Assembly: GCA_963556495.2 (NCBI GenBank)
Contig: OY747721.1
Span: 13,460,649 to 13,524,648 of the forward strand
Direction: 5' to 3'
Source of the DNA: Valencia hispanica
Lineage: Eukaryota; Chordata; Actinopteri; Cyprinodontiformes; Valenciidae
DNA: 64,000 nucleotides
Shown: positions 47,200 through 60,084 of the stretch, in pieces
Position numbering within the stretch: position 1 is the first letter of the stretch
How the letters are laid out: each line of letters opens with the position of its first letter
Position numbers and translations under genes: made by a program
Notes under the pieces: model-generated
The model's input: only the letters and a program-made list of their open reading frames with translations
The model's database searches: none
Told to the model about the DNA's origin: nothing

Positions 47200-50100
47200 T
47201 TGTTTGTTTGTTGTTGGTTTTTTTTTTTACAATATAATCAAGTCAAAGGGCTTTGCATTTAGACTTTCAATGGGAAATCACTGATTCACCCAAATTAAGC
47301 TACCCGGGATATTCTTACTGGCTTATTTCAGTCTATCCCTTCCTGAAGGGATTTTGGGACTTTGTTTTAAAAGAATTACCCATCAAAATTACCTAATTTG
47401 ACAGTGTAAGATCGTGTAAGAAAAATGTCAGAACTGTTGATGTTGATCTGTTGGAATGACAATGTCTCCCTAGATTCTGTGAATCCTCTCTGGGTTCTCA
47501 GTTGTCTGCTGTCAAGTCACTCCTCCAATACTCTCCTCAAGCTCTTCGCTGAAACTTCACTATGCATTCACCTCCATGTCCACCCTCCAATGCTCACTCA
47601 CAGCTACACTCTAAACAAAAAAAAGAGAGACACAATTGCCATCGAACTGGTCACCTGCTCCTTGCCAACCTCTTTATATGTGGATATACTCACCCCATCT
47701 TGGATCTTCATTAACAACTCCAGAACACTAAGAAAGCTCCATATCTTATTACTCATCTCCATCCTCTGCAGTATTACAAGAACCCAAACTTCCCACTTAC
47801 CTCTCTTCCAGTGTGGATCCAGACCGATCCCTGCCTCCAGTTGAACCTTCCTTCCATCTTGCTTTCTTCAATAAACCTTTGTAAACTAATCACTGTCTGT
47901 AATTGTCGCCTCTACTAGAGTCTTAAAAGAAAACATTATGACATTAGCTACTTCAATTAATTAAACTAGAAAGAAAACACAGCTAAACACAGAAGAACTG
48001 AGTCAGAAGTAATTTATATGGGACATAGATAATAGAGTAGTTATTGGTGAGCAATATCTTTATCAGTGGCTTCATCTAGGAACAATGTTCAGATAAAACA
48101 GAAGCACTGAACTAGGAGTACTTCTATGGGAAAGAATTGCAGGATGACCATTTCATTTTAAAGTAAACACTTGTCAAGAAGTACCATGGCGCACACTTGG
48201 TTTACAGGGAACTTGTTATTCCCGCTGCCACATAACTGCAGATGCATTCTATTATGTAGACATGATATGAGTTGTATCTTTGGTGTTTAACATGTTGCAG
48301 TCACAAATTTCATACAGGCTTTACGTAATGAGGAGCAGCCTGGCATGATTAATATTGACTGGGGCTCCTATTAAATTCTGATTGGGTGACATGAAGCGAA
48401 ACAGTTTCTTTGCCATCCAGTCACAGCAATTGCATACTTAACCATTCCTAGAAAAAAGAGGGGCGTTTCCATGCGCTGTGGCTGGTTTTATTTCTCCCTT
48501 AAGTACACATGAATATTTTAGATCCTGCGTGTAGTAGATGCGACTACCTCATGGTCTGTTTAACCATGGTAGACTGTTTTTTTTTTTTCAACACTCCCTC
48601 TTGTCTTTAACTACTCCAAGGGCCCAGTGTGATTCTCCTTGAACACAATTGATTCATAGTCATCTATCTCATAGCTGGGAGCTGGGTAATCACAGCCTGA
48701 GTATTGAATGTCTCACAGTTCTGCTCCACCAAGGAGACGAATTTTTGATGAAATAACCCTCCTCTCTGTCTTAATTGTCTTTTTGGCCAGTAGTACACAG
48801 ATTTGGAAGTTGTGTTATTGGTATTTGCTCCACTTGTGGGAAGAAAGGTGTAATGATTTAATTAAAGGATGTATTTTTAAAACCTTGAATAATCAGTCTA
48901 ATTATGTGCACACTTGATAGAATTAGTGGTAGGATTTGAACAAATTGTTAATACGGTCAGCTAACTCAAATTACAAAACATATATATATATTTCTCTTTA
49001 GTTGTGCTATCTGATGTGGGTAATGTCAAATCTGGGGGATTCGTTATACTAATAGTTAACACACTAATTTTGCAATCACTTGTTATCATAAACAATTTAT
49101 TTGATAAATACCAGTTTCAATAAAAACCAACACAAGCAAATTCCTATTAGGCCAACAGAGAAAAAAGTGTCCTCTTTGTGCAACAAGGATAAGGGATTGA
49201 TGCAGATTATTACACATGAATACACTCCATGCACAGATACACTTTCACTCAACTGTGGCCCCTCTCTCTTTCTCTCTCTCTCTGAAGGTGCACCATGCAA
49301 ATGTTTTGCCGTCAACTCGACCTGGTGGAGAATGACAGAAACATTTGATGCTGCGCCGCTTTTTAGTGAAGTCCCCGCAGAAAGCTATTTTCACAGGATG
49401 TTATGTATGCATTTTTCAGACAGATTGCTGCAGGAGACAGGAGCTCAGGAGGTGGGGTGGTGGGGGGAGGAGGAGGAAACACGACTGGAATGAAACACAA
49501 ACCTTACTCTGCTGAGTGAAGCCAACCAACCGCAGGGAAAGCCACGAAAAAAGCTGCATTCATCTCACATTTCTGCAGAGGGAAAAATAACATGCCATAA
49601 ATGCTTTTTAAAAATCTGTATGCATGTTGTAGACTGTAATTTTAAATCAAAACTGTTTCTTTCCAACCATTTTATCTTATGTAGGTGTTTGGTGCCTTCA
49701 TTGAAACAAATAATCAATGCACACCTCATTTATTACAAACATTATTCAATCAGTTATACAATGAACTGAAAGCAAATGGAAATTTGCCTGTCTAATCTTC
49801 TACTTTAGATAATTTATATAATAAATGTAAAGCTATTTACCTTAAGTGCCTGTGGCAGATTGAGACCTTCACAATACGTTAAGATCAGAAGCCAAGAGCA
49901 GAAGCTTTAAGATGTGCAATGTGTGATATGAATTATTATTATAAAAATGCATTAGAAATAGAAACAACAGATAAGTATTTGTACTTGTAAATATCAAAAC
50001 TCTCATAATCTGCTCCTTGCTACAAATTTAACAATTTAGGTAAATTATTGAATTAAGAACTTAAGCTGTTGCAAGCCATTCAAATGATCACTTGTACAAT

Positions 50101-50740
50101 CTGCAGCATGTGACTAATGGAGAAGTAAGGGAACCAAATAAACATGAAAGACTATTTTTACATTTTACCCAACCCACCTCACCACCACCCAAATAAATTT
50201 CACCCAAAAACAATATTTTTAATAAAAGATCATATCTACTAGATATCTAGAACGGTGTTTTAAATCCTAGTGCTCGAGGGATGGTGTTCTGCAGCTTTTG
50301 GAGGTGTCTCTGCATAAACACTGTACACCTGTACCAAATAATTAGGCCATCATCAAGACTCAATAGCAGACTGGGGAGGTCATTCAGGCATTGTATTTAG
50401 GTTTGTTGGACCATTTTAAAGTAATAGTACATCAACCTTCAAATACTAGAGTTTAATACCCCTGGTCTCTATTGTCTAAGTGAAACTGAAAGGCAGTTCG
50501 AGTGGATCTTTGACTTTTCACATATTTGTTTAGGCTAAATTTGGCCGGGAACTATGGGCTAAAACATCTAGTTTTGAACATGTAGCACTGTTAAAAATTA
50601 TGTTTGCCACATTACAGATTTCTTCTGTTTTTGCCAACATCAGATGGTTCAGATGTAGTTTTCAAGTAGTGATTTCTTTCAGCAATTGCATAGTTATTTT
50701 AATTTAATTACTTTGAAGGTTTAAGAACGTGAATGTACTG
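47200..50740. other. Intergenic, mostly unique DNA; candidate regulatory block at 48330-48560
   Basis: No exon with splice sites and homology was found. The frame at 47425-47844 (139 codons) is low in recognisable content. 48330-48560 carries spaced homeodomain-like cores (ATGATTAATATTGAC, CCTATTAAATTCTGAT) and looks less drifted than its neighbours. The (CT)n tract at 49258-49284 is a microsatellite. Confidence 0.4.
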
Positions 50741-50749
50741 TATTATCAT

Positions 50750-51290
50750 TTGCATACTTTTTTTTTTCTTGAAGAAAGTACACCTCACTCAGTGCCTTTA
50801 CCGTATATTCATCTGTTTCTCCTTCCTAGATGGAGCCATTGATGGAGCCATTGGTCATTGCTGCCAATAAATTTATATAATCTTAGTTTTTCTTTCCCAT
50901 AGAAAGTACTTCTTTCCTCTTTCCCATACAAAGGCCATTTCTTTGTCTCCTTTTTGTCCTCTTATCACCTAGCCGCTTATGGCAGATGGCTCCTCTCCAC
51001 TGTCTTCACATGCTTGCTCAGAGTCAGGATGAAAGGTTGCTGCAAATTCAACAAGGTGGAACTGGCAAAATACTTTCTCCACAGAAAACTGTCATTGACT
51101 GATATATTGACTTGTATCAAACTGAAAGATATGTATATGAACCTGAATCTAACTACATAATTGTACTGCAATGGGAGGAATTGGAGTGATCTTAAATTGA
51201 TTTGGACTGAACTAGAGTGCTTGGTCTTGTAAAATGACTTGAGATGACATTTGCTGTGAATTGGGGCTATATAAGTGTACCATAGATTTG
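50750..51290 (+). repeat. Dispersed repeat with a LINE-like 3' tail
   Basis: TTGAGATGACATTTGCTGTG and GAATTGGGGCTATATAAGTG form a typical fish retroposon tail; the inverse form appears at 55112-55200. The 5' part (CCCATAGAAAGTAC, GATGGAGCCATTG) recurs near 25050-25140. The family is not identified. Confidence 0.5.
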
Positions 51291-52249
51291 TTGGCACCCA
51301 TTCACTCACCTATACATTGGATGTCTCACCACTCCCCAGGCTACTTTGTTTTCCTCTTGTCTTTGAATGAATGAATTAACTGGAGGATACCTACAGCCAC
51401 CACCTCTCAAGCTCTGCCACGTTCAATATCCCCAACACTATTGACCTGACATATTGATGTGAAGAGGCCTGAGTGTTAAGGAGCATCTGTCCACTGCATA
51501 TTGACAGAAGTAGCGCTGCAAAAAAGACCAGCAAGATACATTCACCCAAGAATAAAAGGACATGTAACTGGTCAGAGTGTGAGTAATAACATGTGCCGCT
51601 AGTTCACCAGTCATCATGTTTAAATCAACTGTTAAAACCGTCACACTGAGCAACATCAGTGTGTCATGATGACCTGAGCTGAATGAAAACATGGACTGTT
51701 CCCCTGTTTGTAGTCACGAATGACATATTTTCCATTTTGCTGATGTTCAAAGGCTGACGTTGAGATGAGCCACACCAACCCTTGCATCTGACAAACATGT
51801 TACCACAGAGACACAGGCACAGACTAACACCAATCCCATCATGCTCTTTCCCTGCCCCCATCCCCTTGAGGATTTAGAAGGGATTATGTCAAAGCAATTG
51901 AATTGTTTGAGTGGAAGTAATGCACTACTTCTTTTATCTATTACTTTTTCTATTTAGGTAATATTTACCTGTTAACTGTTAGGGCATTTTCGAAAAATGT
52001 GAAAAACAACACTTAAATCAAAATGCAATTTGTAAAAACAATCTGTTGAGAAAGATCATTGTATCATTGTTGTCATTTACAATGCATACATACCTACATA
52101 CATGTAGAGAAATACACAGAACTATTTTCCAAGCCATCTGACATTTAATAGGACTAGATTCTTCCTGTCATAAGTCAGTTAGAATTTGCCAAAATTATTT
52201 ATATTTGCTAAAGGCCAGAAAAAGAATTTATGAGAACATTTTTGCAAGA

Positions 52250-53115
52250 ATTTTTAAAAGATTTAGTAAAATTCAAAAGTTTACATACATTCTTGGAAAT
52301 TTGGCCCATTCCTCCTGACAGATCACCTTGTTCACACACACTTTTTCAGCTACATGCCCAAGAGCAGGGCTTTGTGATGGGCCCTCACAACATTGACTCT
52401 GTTGTCCTTCAGTCACTAATTTAGTGCCAGGCTTAGGGTCATTGCCCATATGGAAAGCTCATTTTGTTCCACCGTTAGTCTTCTGTCTGATGTCTTGAGA
52501 TATGGCTTTAATATTTCTTCAAACTATTCTTTCCTCAAGATGACATCTATTTTATGAGGCGCAACAGTCCTGGGGCAAAACACCCCCACAAACTCATGCT
52601 GCCACCACCATACTAATCATTTGAGATCTTGTTCTTAGGCTTGCAAGCTGCTCCAATTTTAATTAATGTAACAATGGTCATTATTTCCAAATCCAAACTG
52701 TAATCTGATTCTGTATGTTGCTTTTTGGAGTAACTGCTTCTCCTTTGCTGAGGGGCCTTTCAGCCCTTGTTGGTATGACTTCTTTTCTCTGCGGCTAGTT
52801 ACCAGTGTCAGTCATCAGCTTCATGTTGCCATTTTGCTCTGGGTTTGATACACCTATTTCACATCAAAATATTTCTATCTCTGGGACATAGAACCTGTCT
52901 CATCCCATCACTGGACATTGCTATGGCGTTTATACTTGCACATAATTGTTTTAACAGATAACCGTGGCACCTTCAGGCATCTGGAAATTCTACCCAAGGG
53001 TGAACCAGACTTGTGAAGGTTCACGGTTTTCTTCCTGACATTTTGGCTGAAATATCTTGACATTATGTCACACAAGGGATCAGTTTGTTTGAGATTTTGT
53101 CTTCAAATACATACA
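52250..53115 (-). pseudogene. Sleeping-Beauty-type Tc1 remnant, antisense
   Basis: On the + strand the antisense landmarks read in order: CAAAAGTTTACATACATTCT (terminal), TTTGGCCCATTCCTCCTGAC, TGATGTCTTGAGATATGGCT, then CACCCCCACAAACTCATGCT and GCCACCACCATACTAATC (inverse of the GGSIML(W) block). Frames are broken. Confidence 0.7.
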
Positions 53116-53429
53116 TAGGTGGACCTCCATTTAACTCAAATGTTGTGAATTTAAGTATCTCACATCACCATTTTGGACTTTCACAAATTGTTTCAATACA
53201 CAGTAATATTAGGCAAAGTTCAGTCTGACTTTAATGTTAGCGAGTAAGATAAAACTAGCTATCTGCCTTTTTATACAGTGCACTTATGTAGATATCTGAT
53301 TTCAACAGTATACAACAATAATTGTACAGTGACACAAATGAGAACATGCCCTGTGCTACTTTAAACACAGCCCTTTTATATTTAGGTCAGTGGCCTCTAG
53401 TCCATTTTATGTCCTCTTTCTTCTACAGT

Positions 53430-54170
53430 GGTGAAGCTGCCCAGCAGGCAGGTGCCATTAGAGCAGTTTGTTTGCAAGGTAAGCAGCTATAAGAAGTGAC
53501 AGCAGTAGAATTACTAATGCACTTGGGCTGTCATTTCTCCCTCGAAAACACCCTACAGGGAGGGCCTGATTAAATTGATATTCAACCTTCTGCATGTTGT
53601 GGGCCCATGCTTCATTAGCATAGGGGTTTAGATTACACAGAGTGAGGGCTGGCATTAGTGTGGTAGGAAGCAGTTAGATACTGCACTGTAACTAATTTTC
53701 CAATTATAATGGTTGCCTACACTGTAGCATATTAATGATTCAAAGCACATTATTAACAGAGCATGTGTGTTTTACAATCAGGAGGGAATGTGTGAGAAAA
53801 AGAGGTTGCATTTCACACAGCGGTGGTTCACAGGAAGTGTCATTACACATTAAAAGGGATCCAAACAAAAGGAAGCCTTGAGCTGCGACACACGGACGAA
53901 AATAGCCTCCTGTCAGAACCGACTCCATTATTATTCTGCCTAGGTGAGAAGAAGGTCAAAGTTAAGGTCTGTAGTCATATCAGAAAAGCAGAAACATTTT
54001 GTATGTCTCTGTGTCATAGGCTGTTCCAGAGGTTTGATTATTTACATGTATAGTTGGTAAATGAAATAGCTGGTGAATAACAGGTTAACATCCTCGACAA
54101 AAGGGCCTAAAGGATTAATAATCACATTAATCTGTCACAATTTAATTTAATTGCCCAGACAGAAGAATCT
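53430..54170. other. Repeat-free block with homeodomain-like cores; candidate conserved element
   Basis: TGATTAAATTGATATTC, TTCATTAGCATAGGGG, ATATTAATGATTCAAAG and CACATTAATCTGTCACAATT occur within 700 bp with no repeat and no credible exon. Clustered TAAT, octamer-like and TGTCA cores are common in vertebrate developmental enhancers. Function is inference. Confidence 0.35.
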
Positions 54171-55111
54171 AGCTTCAGCTATATGTTTTTGTAATTGTTA
54201 GTGAAAAAAATATATTTGTCTATTCACTATTAGGAAATAAAATTTTGCAATTGCTGTTTGAAAAGCAACAGAAGCCAACTGTAATTGTTATGGGGACCTA
54301 AATATATTTACCAAAAGGATCAAGTAATCAAAGTTTTGGAGTCTAAAAAGCTGCCTTTAATTAAAAAAAAAGGTGTTGCATTGTTCAGTCCAGGGTCTCT
54401 GATCTTCGTAAAATGTATCTTTAGTTCAGGTGCTTTGGCAATAGGGGCAGCTGCCAAGTCCAGCTGGAAAATAAAATCAGAATCTCCATAAAGCTAATCA
54501 GCAGTGGGAGGCACAAAGTGCCTCAAAATTATCTAATAGACAACTGTACTGACTTTGGATTAGATAAAACACAAATACCAACAGCTGTAGATGTCATCAC
54601 TGTCTGTGGAAACTTCCCACTGAATCTCAAGCAACACTAGATCCTGCGCTCCTCCACTCCTCCTCTAGACTGCGGAACCTAGATTTTCAAATGAAACTTA
54701 AAATATACTTTCACCCGAAAAGAGGACTTTGCACTAAGCAACAGTCCAGTTCTTTTTCTCATTAATCCAGGTACGATGTTTCTAATGCAGTCTTTAGGAG
54801 CAGCTTAGCACAAGATATGCAAGAGTTTATAGCTCACATCCAGGACTTCTCTGTGTGTAGTGACTTTTGAAGCACTGATTTTAGCAACAAACTCAACACC
54901 AAACTCTTGAATAGGCTGTGCTTCACAACAGTCTCATAACTGCTGTTATCACTGTTGCTCGTGGAATTCTTTTCAACCACATTTTTCCTTCCACTCACCT
55001 TTTATTAATGTACTACTCAGACTCTGTGAAACGACCCCAATATATTATTTAAATGCAGTGAGTGAATACAAAGCCAATTACATATAATGTACACCAAATA
55101 TTGCATAGAAG

Positions 55112-55330
55112 TAGTCAATTCAGTTTATTTATATAGAGCCATTTCACAACACATGTCATCTCAAGGCACTTTACAAGAAAAGTAATTTCAATTCACTTGC
55201 AGTTACATTCCAATGAATCTTTCAGTTCATCAGTCTAATCAGTTTAAAAGTTTTCAATCTAAGGAAACCCAGTACATTGCATTGAGTCACTGACTTGCAG
55301 CCTTCACTTCTCCTAAACGAACATGCGATT
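55112..55330 (-). repeat. Antisense copy of the LINE-like tail repeat
   Basis: CAGTTTATTTATATAGAGCC, ACACATGTCATCTCAAGGCA and CTTTACAAG are the inverse of the tail at 51225-51280. The neighbouring 54170-55110 and 55330-56540 hold nothing I can name. Confidence 0.55.
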
Positions 55331-56541
55331 TACAATTATGATTTTTCACACACTGGTACTGCAATTTGATGCATTGTGTATCTTTAGTAGGAAATTCCAT
55401 GTTTACTGGTTCAGTTCTCCAGTTCACATGTAGGGTCAAGTTTCTAAAAAACCATTTCACTTCCCACTGTCCTCCTCATTTATAATTCACTTTGTATAAA
55501 AGCATTAAAACGAATACAATGTGACATGGCTTAGCTCAGATTATTTCACTTTGTTATTCTATGTTCTATTGTTATTTCCCTAATAGACTGATCCTTTACA
55601 CATCTACTTAAACGCCAAACCATTCTCATCACTCCCTCTAGCATTAGCCGTATGTTAACATCTGAAAACGGTGCTGAAGACTGCAGTTAGCACTGGGCAA
55701 ATATTTAGTCACTGCTAAAGACATCATCAGCCCTGCAAATAAATGAATTGAATTCTGGTCTCACTCCCCTTCCCTTACCTAAATGGATATTCGATCCCTA
55801 GGGAACACCTAGTGCTCTGCAATCTGTGCCGGCTTCCTGGTGGCTCTTCCCCATCTCTGTGAGAAGCAAGCACTGACTTTGAAGTCTGTGAAACTGATGA
55901 TGAATATGCTAATGTGTCTGGGGGGTGACTTGACGTTGCAGATAGCGCTGTGAGGGGAAGGTGCCACCCATCGTTTAATATATGGAGAGAAGGATCGAGA
56001 GGCAGGGAGGAGGAAGGGGGATGAGGGAGGGAGCGTTACCTTGTTGTAAGCCTTAAAAAGAATTAACAATGGGAGAGAAAGAGCAATTTAATTGCTGTTT
56101 GTCTTAAATTAATTCCTGTATATGAAACTGTCACAAGTGAAAATGTCAAGGGTGTTGCAGCTTAGTCAACTATTTAAATATACTAAATAGCGCATCTAAA
56201 ATTGCATGATATAAAGCAGCAAATACTGGTAACTTCATTGAGTTCAAACTGATTAAATTACAGAGCTTCGCTAAAAGTTAGGTCTATCTGAAAGGTCACA
56301 TTATTGTTTCAGCTTGTAATATTTAAAGCCAAGCAAATTTTTGATTATGATAATAAACTTAGATCTGATGCTGAAGGGATAAGAGCTGTGCTTGCAAATA
56401 CAGTCACAAATATAAGTATTCCGTATGTAATGCTCTGGTAATATATTTCAGATCCAGCAACAGTCACTGTAATGCTTAATTTAACATTTTATGATGTGTT
56501 ATTGTTTGGTTCATAGTCATATTTTATACACATAAGAAATC

Positions 56542-57822
56542 TGGTGCCTTGCAAAAGTATTCATACTCCTTGGACATGTTCACATTGTATTAACTTAAAA
56601 ACTTCAATGTATTTCATTGGGATTTTATATGATAGACCAGCATAAAGCAAAGCACATTTGTGAAGCAGAAGTTAAATTATACATGGTTTCCAAAAGTTTT
56701 TACAAATAAAAAATCTGTCTTATGCACTTGCTTTCAGTCCCCTTTATTCTGATCTCAAAAATAAACTCTGGTACAACCAATTGCCTTCAGAAATTCCCTA
56801 GCTAGCAAAAAGAGTGCACATGTAATTTCATACAGTGCTTCTTTTGAGGCCCAGAAGATTACTGAACATATGAAGTTCAAGGAACACAGCAGACAGGTCA
56901 GTGTTATAGTTGTGGAGGAGATAGGGTATAAAAAACATCCTATGCTTTGAACATCTCACAGAGCCCCAGTTCAAGCCTGATGAGTATGGCACAACTGCAA
57001 ACCTACCAAGACATGGCTGAGCAAGCAGAGCATGAATAGTCAGAGAAGCAGCCATGGGGCATATTGTAACCAGCAGAAATCCAATGTTCAGGTGGGATAA
57101 TATGAACATTATAGCTATTGGCTCTGCACTCAACACATTTGGTCTTAAAGAGGGCCAAGAAGAAAGCACTACTTGATAAAAAGCCTTAAGATGTCCCATT
57201 TACATTTTGTCACAAACCACGTAGGAGACTCAGCAAATATACTGTATGGAAGAAGGTTCTCTGTTCAGATAACACTCAATGTACCTTTATGGTTGAACAT
57301 GCAATTCCCAAAATTTGTTGGAAAACTAACACTGCAAATCACCCTGAACACACAATTCTTCGTAAGAAACAGTGGTGCCAGCATAATGCTGTGGGGATAA
57401 TTTTGTTCATCGAGGGCAGGGAATAAATCAAAGTTGATGGGTTAATGCAGATAAATACAAGATAATCTTGGAAGAAAATCTGTTAGAGGCTGCAACAGAC
57501 TTGAGACTGGGGAAGAGGATCACCTTCAAGCAAGAAAATAGCCATGAATGTATGGCCAGAGCTACAATGGAATGGTTTAGATCAAAGCATATTCATGTGT
57601 TACAATGGCCCAATCAAAGTCCAAACCTAACTGCATCTGCTAATCTTTATTTGTAAAAAAAACAATTAAAACCACGAACCATTTTTCATCCACTTCACAC
57701 TTATGAACTATCGTATCTAGGTCTATCACACAGAATCAAAACACATTGCGGTTTCTGGTTTTAGTGAGACAAAGTGTGAAAATGTTGAAGGCATGTGAAT
57801 ATTTCTGCTAGGACCTGTAAAA
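56542..57822 (+). mobile_element. Tc1-like transposon, near full length, degenerate
   Basis: The left end TGGTGCCTTGCAAAAGTATT and the right end, inverse of GGCATGTGAATATTTCTGCT, are Tc1-type termini about 1.28 kb apart, the usual family length. A transposase remnant occupies the 3' half. Confidence 0.75.
57462..57660 (+). pseudogene. Tc1 transposase C-terminal fragment
   Basis: A frame reads EENLLEAATDLRLGKRITFK, then EWFRSKHIHVLQWPNQSPN. Where active relatives have QQDND the DNA encodes QEN, so the second catalytic aspartate is lost. The PIE motif after SPN is also degraded to TASAN. It cannot be active. Confidence 0.8.
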
Positions 57823-57892
57823 TAAAACCAACAAAACCACCCAACTCCTTCTTTTGTACAAGCTTTGGAGTTTTCAAACTACCAAATGCAAG

Positions 57893-58375
57893 TGTAATGG
57901 GATATTTCTTATGTAATTAGGATTTGATTATTTATTCTCTGTTTTAGTGAGTGCATCTAGGACAGTGGGTCATGCAGAAAAAACAAAGGCCTTCTTGTGT
58001 GTAAGGTTCTGATAAGTAATTTATCAGACGACCAGGCAGACATGAGCAAGCAGATATCAACTGTATGTTCGGATTTTGTCAGGTGGAGGACCTGTTCGAT
58101 ATCAGGCTTTCAGCGGCAGCTGGCTCCAGGCAGGAAGAAGACACTCTGGACACCGAAGCTGAGCTCTTGCTGTTAGAAGATAAACAGTGATTGCTAAATG
58201 CTGTTTAATCTTTTGAATTAAAATGGGGGATTGGGGGTGGCGTAGAGAGTAACTGTAGTCAGTAAACTCTGTCTCTCCATGTTTGGCCAATCATGTGTCC
58301 ATTAAATACTTGAACACCTAAAGGACTCAGTTTCATCTTTGTTTTTAGAAGAGCTATATTTTTAGCCATAATACA
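57893..58375 (+). mobile_element. Degenerate solo LTR, same family as 41000
   Basis: It starts TGTAATGGGATATTTC and shares with the LTR at 41000 the blocks TATGTAATTAGGATTT, GATAAACAGTGATTGCT and ATTAAATACTTGAACACC in the same order and relative orientation. It ends CCATAATACA near 58375. A clean target duplication is not seen, so it is older or rearranged. No internal retroviral region adjoins it. Confidence 0.65.
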
Positions 58376-58579
58376 AGAAAGAGGCCTCATCACCTAAGTT
58401 ATGTAAGTGTATGTCATCGGGTCTCAGACTGCCATAAATAATGCCAAAGTTTTGGAAACCAAGCTAAAAAAGACATATTTAAATAGAAACTTTCAGTGCA
58501 ACCTGAAGCTCAGAAAAGTAAAAGTCCCACTTAATGAAATTCTGCAGTTTCTACATGTTATGCCTCTGGGCCTTTTTTG

Positions 58580-59800
58580 CTGTTCTACGTACTCCTACCA
58601 TTGTTTACCTCCCTGAATGAGACCTTCCACTCAGCAAATAGATGCAAACTGTCTCCTCGCGTCTGTGGAGCAGAGTGTGCCAAGCTGCTGTCTCTCAGTC
58701 AGAACGCAGATTTGATACCCTCAAGGTGACAGCAGCAGATCTGATGCAGGTGTCAGCAGCAACATCAGGACTGTCAGACAGCATTTCCACACATGGCTCA
58801 GACATCTGAGCGGCTCAGCCAAAAAAATGAATTAACACTCATCAAACAAGGCACTTTTTATCATCTCATATCTCAACTTGGCTTTTATTATTAATGCCAC
58901 AACGGCAGCTTCCACTTCAACCGTTCTTACAAGCTGTAGGTGTCACTGTCGATGTGACAGTGAGCTCCAGCAGCCATGGCTGTCGGTGTCCAGAGCACCA
59001 CCCAGCCCCCTTTTAAGGGAGGCATTGTAAGTCAGATGTTCAGAATGCATAGAGCATTGTCTGCCTGGATGTTCGATGGGCTGGCAGCAAAAGGTGACAT
59101 CTGGTGACTAATGTGCTCAGATGTGAATGCTGCTCCCTCACTTCTCTGGGCAGCAGCTGCTCTGCAAAGGCACAAATGAGACAGGGGGAGCATGAGACAG
59201 ACAGCCAGGGAGAGATTTGGGGTGGGGTGTTGCTGGGCTGAGATGGGGTGTAGGGCTGCAGGTTTGAGGAGCGTGTCCATGAATGTGAGACGCTGCCGTG
59301 ACTCTGAAGGGGGAGTGTTTTGGGGGGGTGGATGTGTCATGGGAAAATCAATGACTTTCCGTCTGATTTTCGAGGACACATGAAACACGACAGCCTCCCC
59401 CCCTCACTCACCCAGCGCCCTCTTTTCCACATTTGCTGCCCCACAAAGAGACCACACAGATCAGAAAAAGGTTGTTTTGATCTGCTTTGTGTCTCCAACA
59501 AACAGGTGCCTTTCAATGGCTACGTAAGCCTCTACAAAAATTGAGTGCATTATAAGCCTTATGGCAAACAGAATCAAACTGGTGACAGAGCCTACATGGC
59601 CAGTGCACTCAGAAAGCCAGACTTTTCTTTCAGATGTGGCTCTCTTGGTAACTGGCCATGTGGAAAATTCTGGTTTCATGTGTCCAGGGTTTTCAAGATC
59701 CATCTGTCTGCTTGCTGTTGCCAACCTAAATTAATTAAGGTGAATGGATTTTTATATATATATTCTCAGTATTTTGGTAACAAACAACCAAGAGTTCCTA
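58580..59800. other. Intergenic unique DNA; no gene seen
   Basis: The block is GC-richer than average. Open frames at 59032-59388 and 59461-59724 have no domain, no partner exons and overlap other frames. It could hold regulatory sequence. Confidence 0.4.
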
Positions 59801-59802
59801 CT

Positions 59803-59868
59803 AGGGCTGGACGATATTGGCCAAAAGTGATATCTTGATATCTTTCAGCTGAAATCCCATTTTCGAGA

Positions 59869-59908
<40 letters not shown>

Positions 59909-60005
59909 CATATCATATTTCGATATATATATCTTGAAAATATAAATATATATATATAAATATATACATTTATATAAATAAATATATATATATATATATA
60001 TATGT
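59803..60005. repeat. hAT-like terminus followed by a long (AT)n/(ATAT) tract
   Basis: TAGGGCTGGACGATATTGGC at 59803 is the same type of end as at 10671. From 59867 to about 60003 the sequence is nearly pure alternating A/T with short breaks and several self-complementary stretches. No right terminus was found. Confidence 0.7.
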
Positions 60006-60084
60006 AGATATTTTTCTTCCAAAAATTACTGACAAAAAAGCAATTGAGAATCTAAGCTGCATGTTTCAAATGTCACACAGGCAC

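Noticed and set aside
47425..47844. A 139-codon open frame as a gene
   Set aside because: Composition is low in information, there is no recognisable domain, no partner exons and no initiation context of note.
49101..49493. A 130-codon open frame as a gene
   Set aside because: It contains a CTCTCT microsatellite, overlaps an opposite-strand frame and shows no domain.
56828..57199. A 123-codon minus-strand frame
   Set aside because: It is antisense to the 5' half of a Tc1-like element and has no domain of its own.
59801..60022. A frame rich in Tyr, Ile and Lys
   Set aside because: It is the translation of an AT microsatellite.
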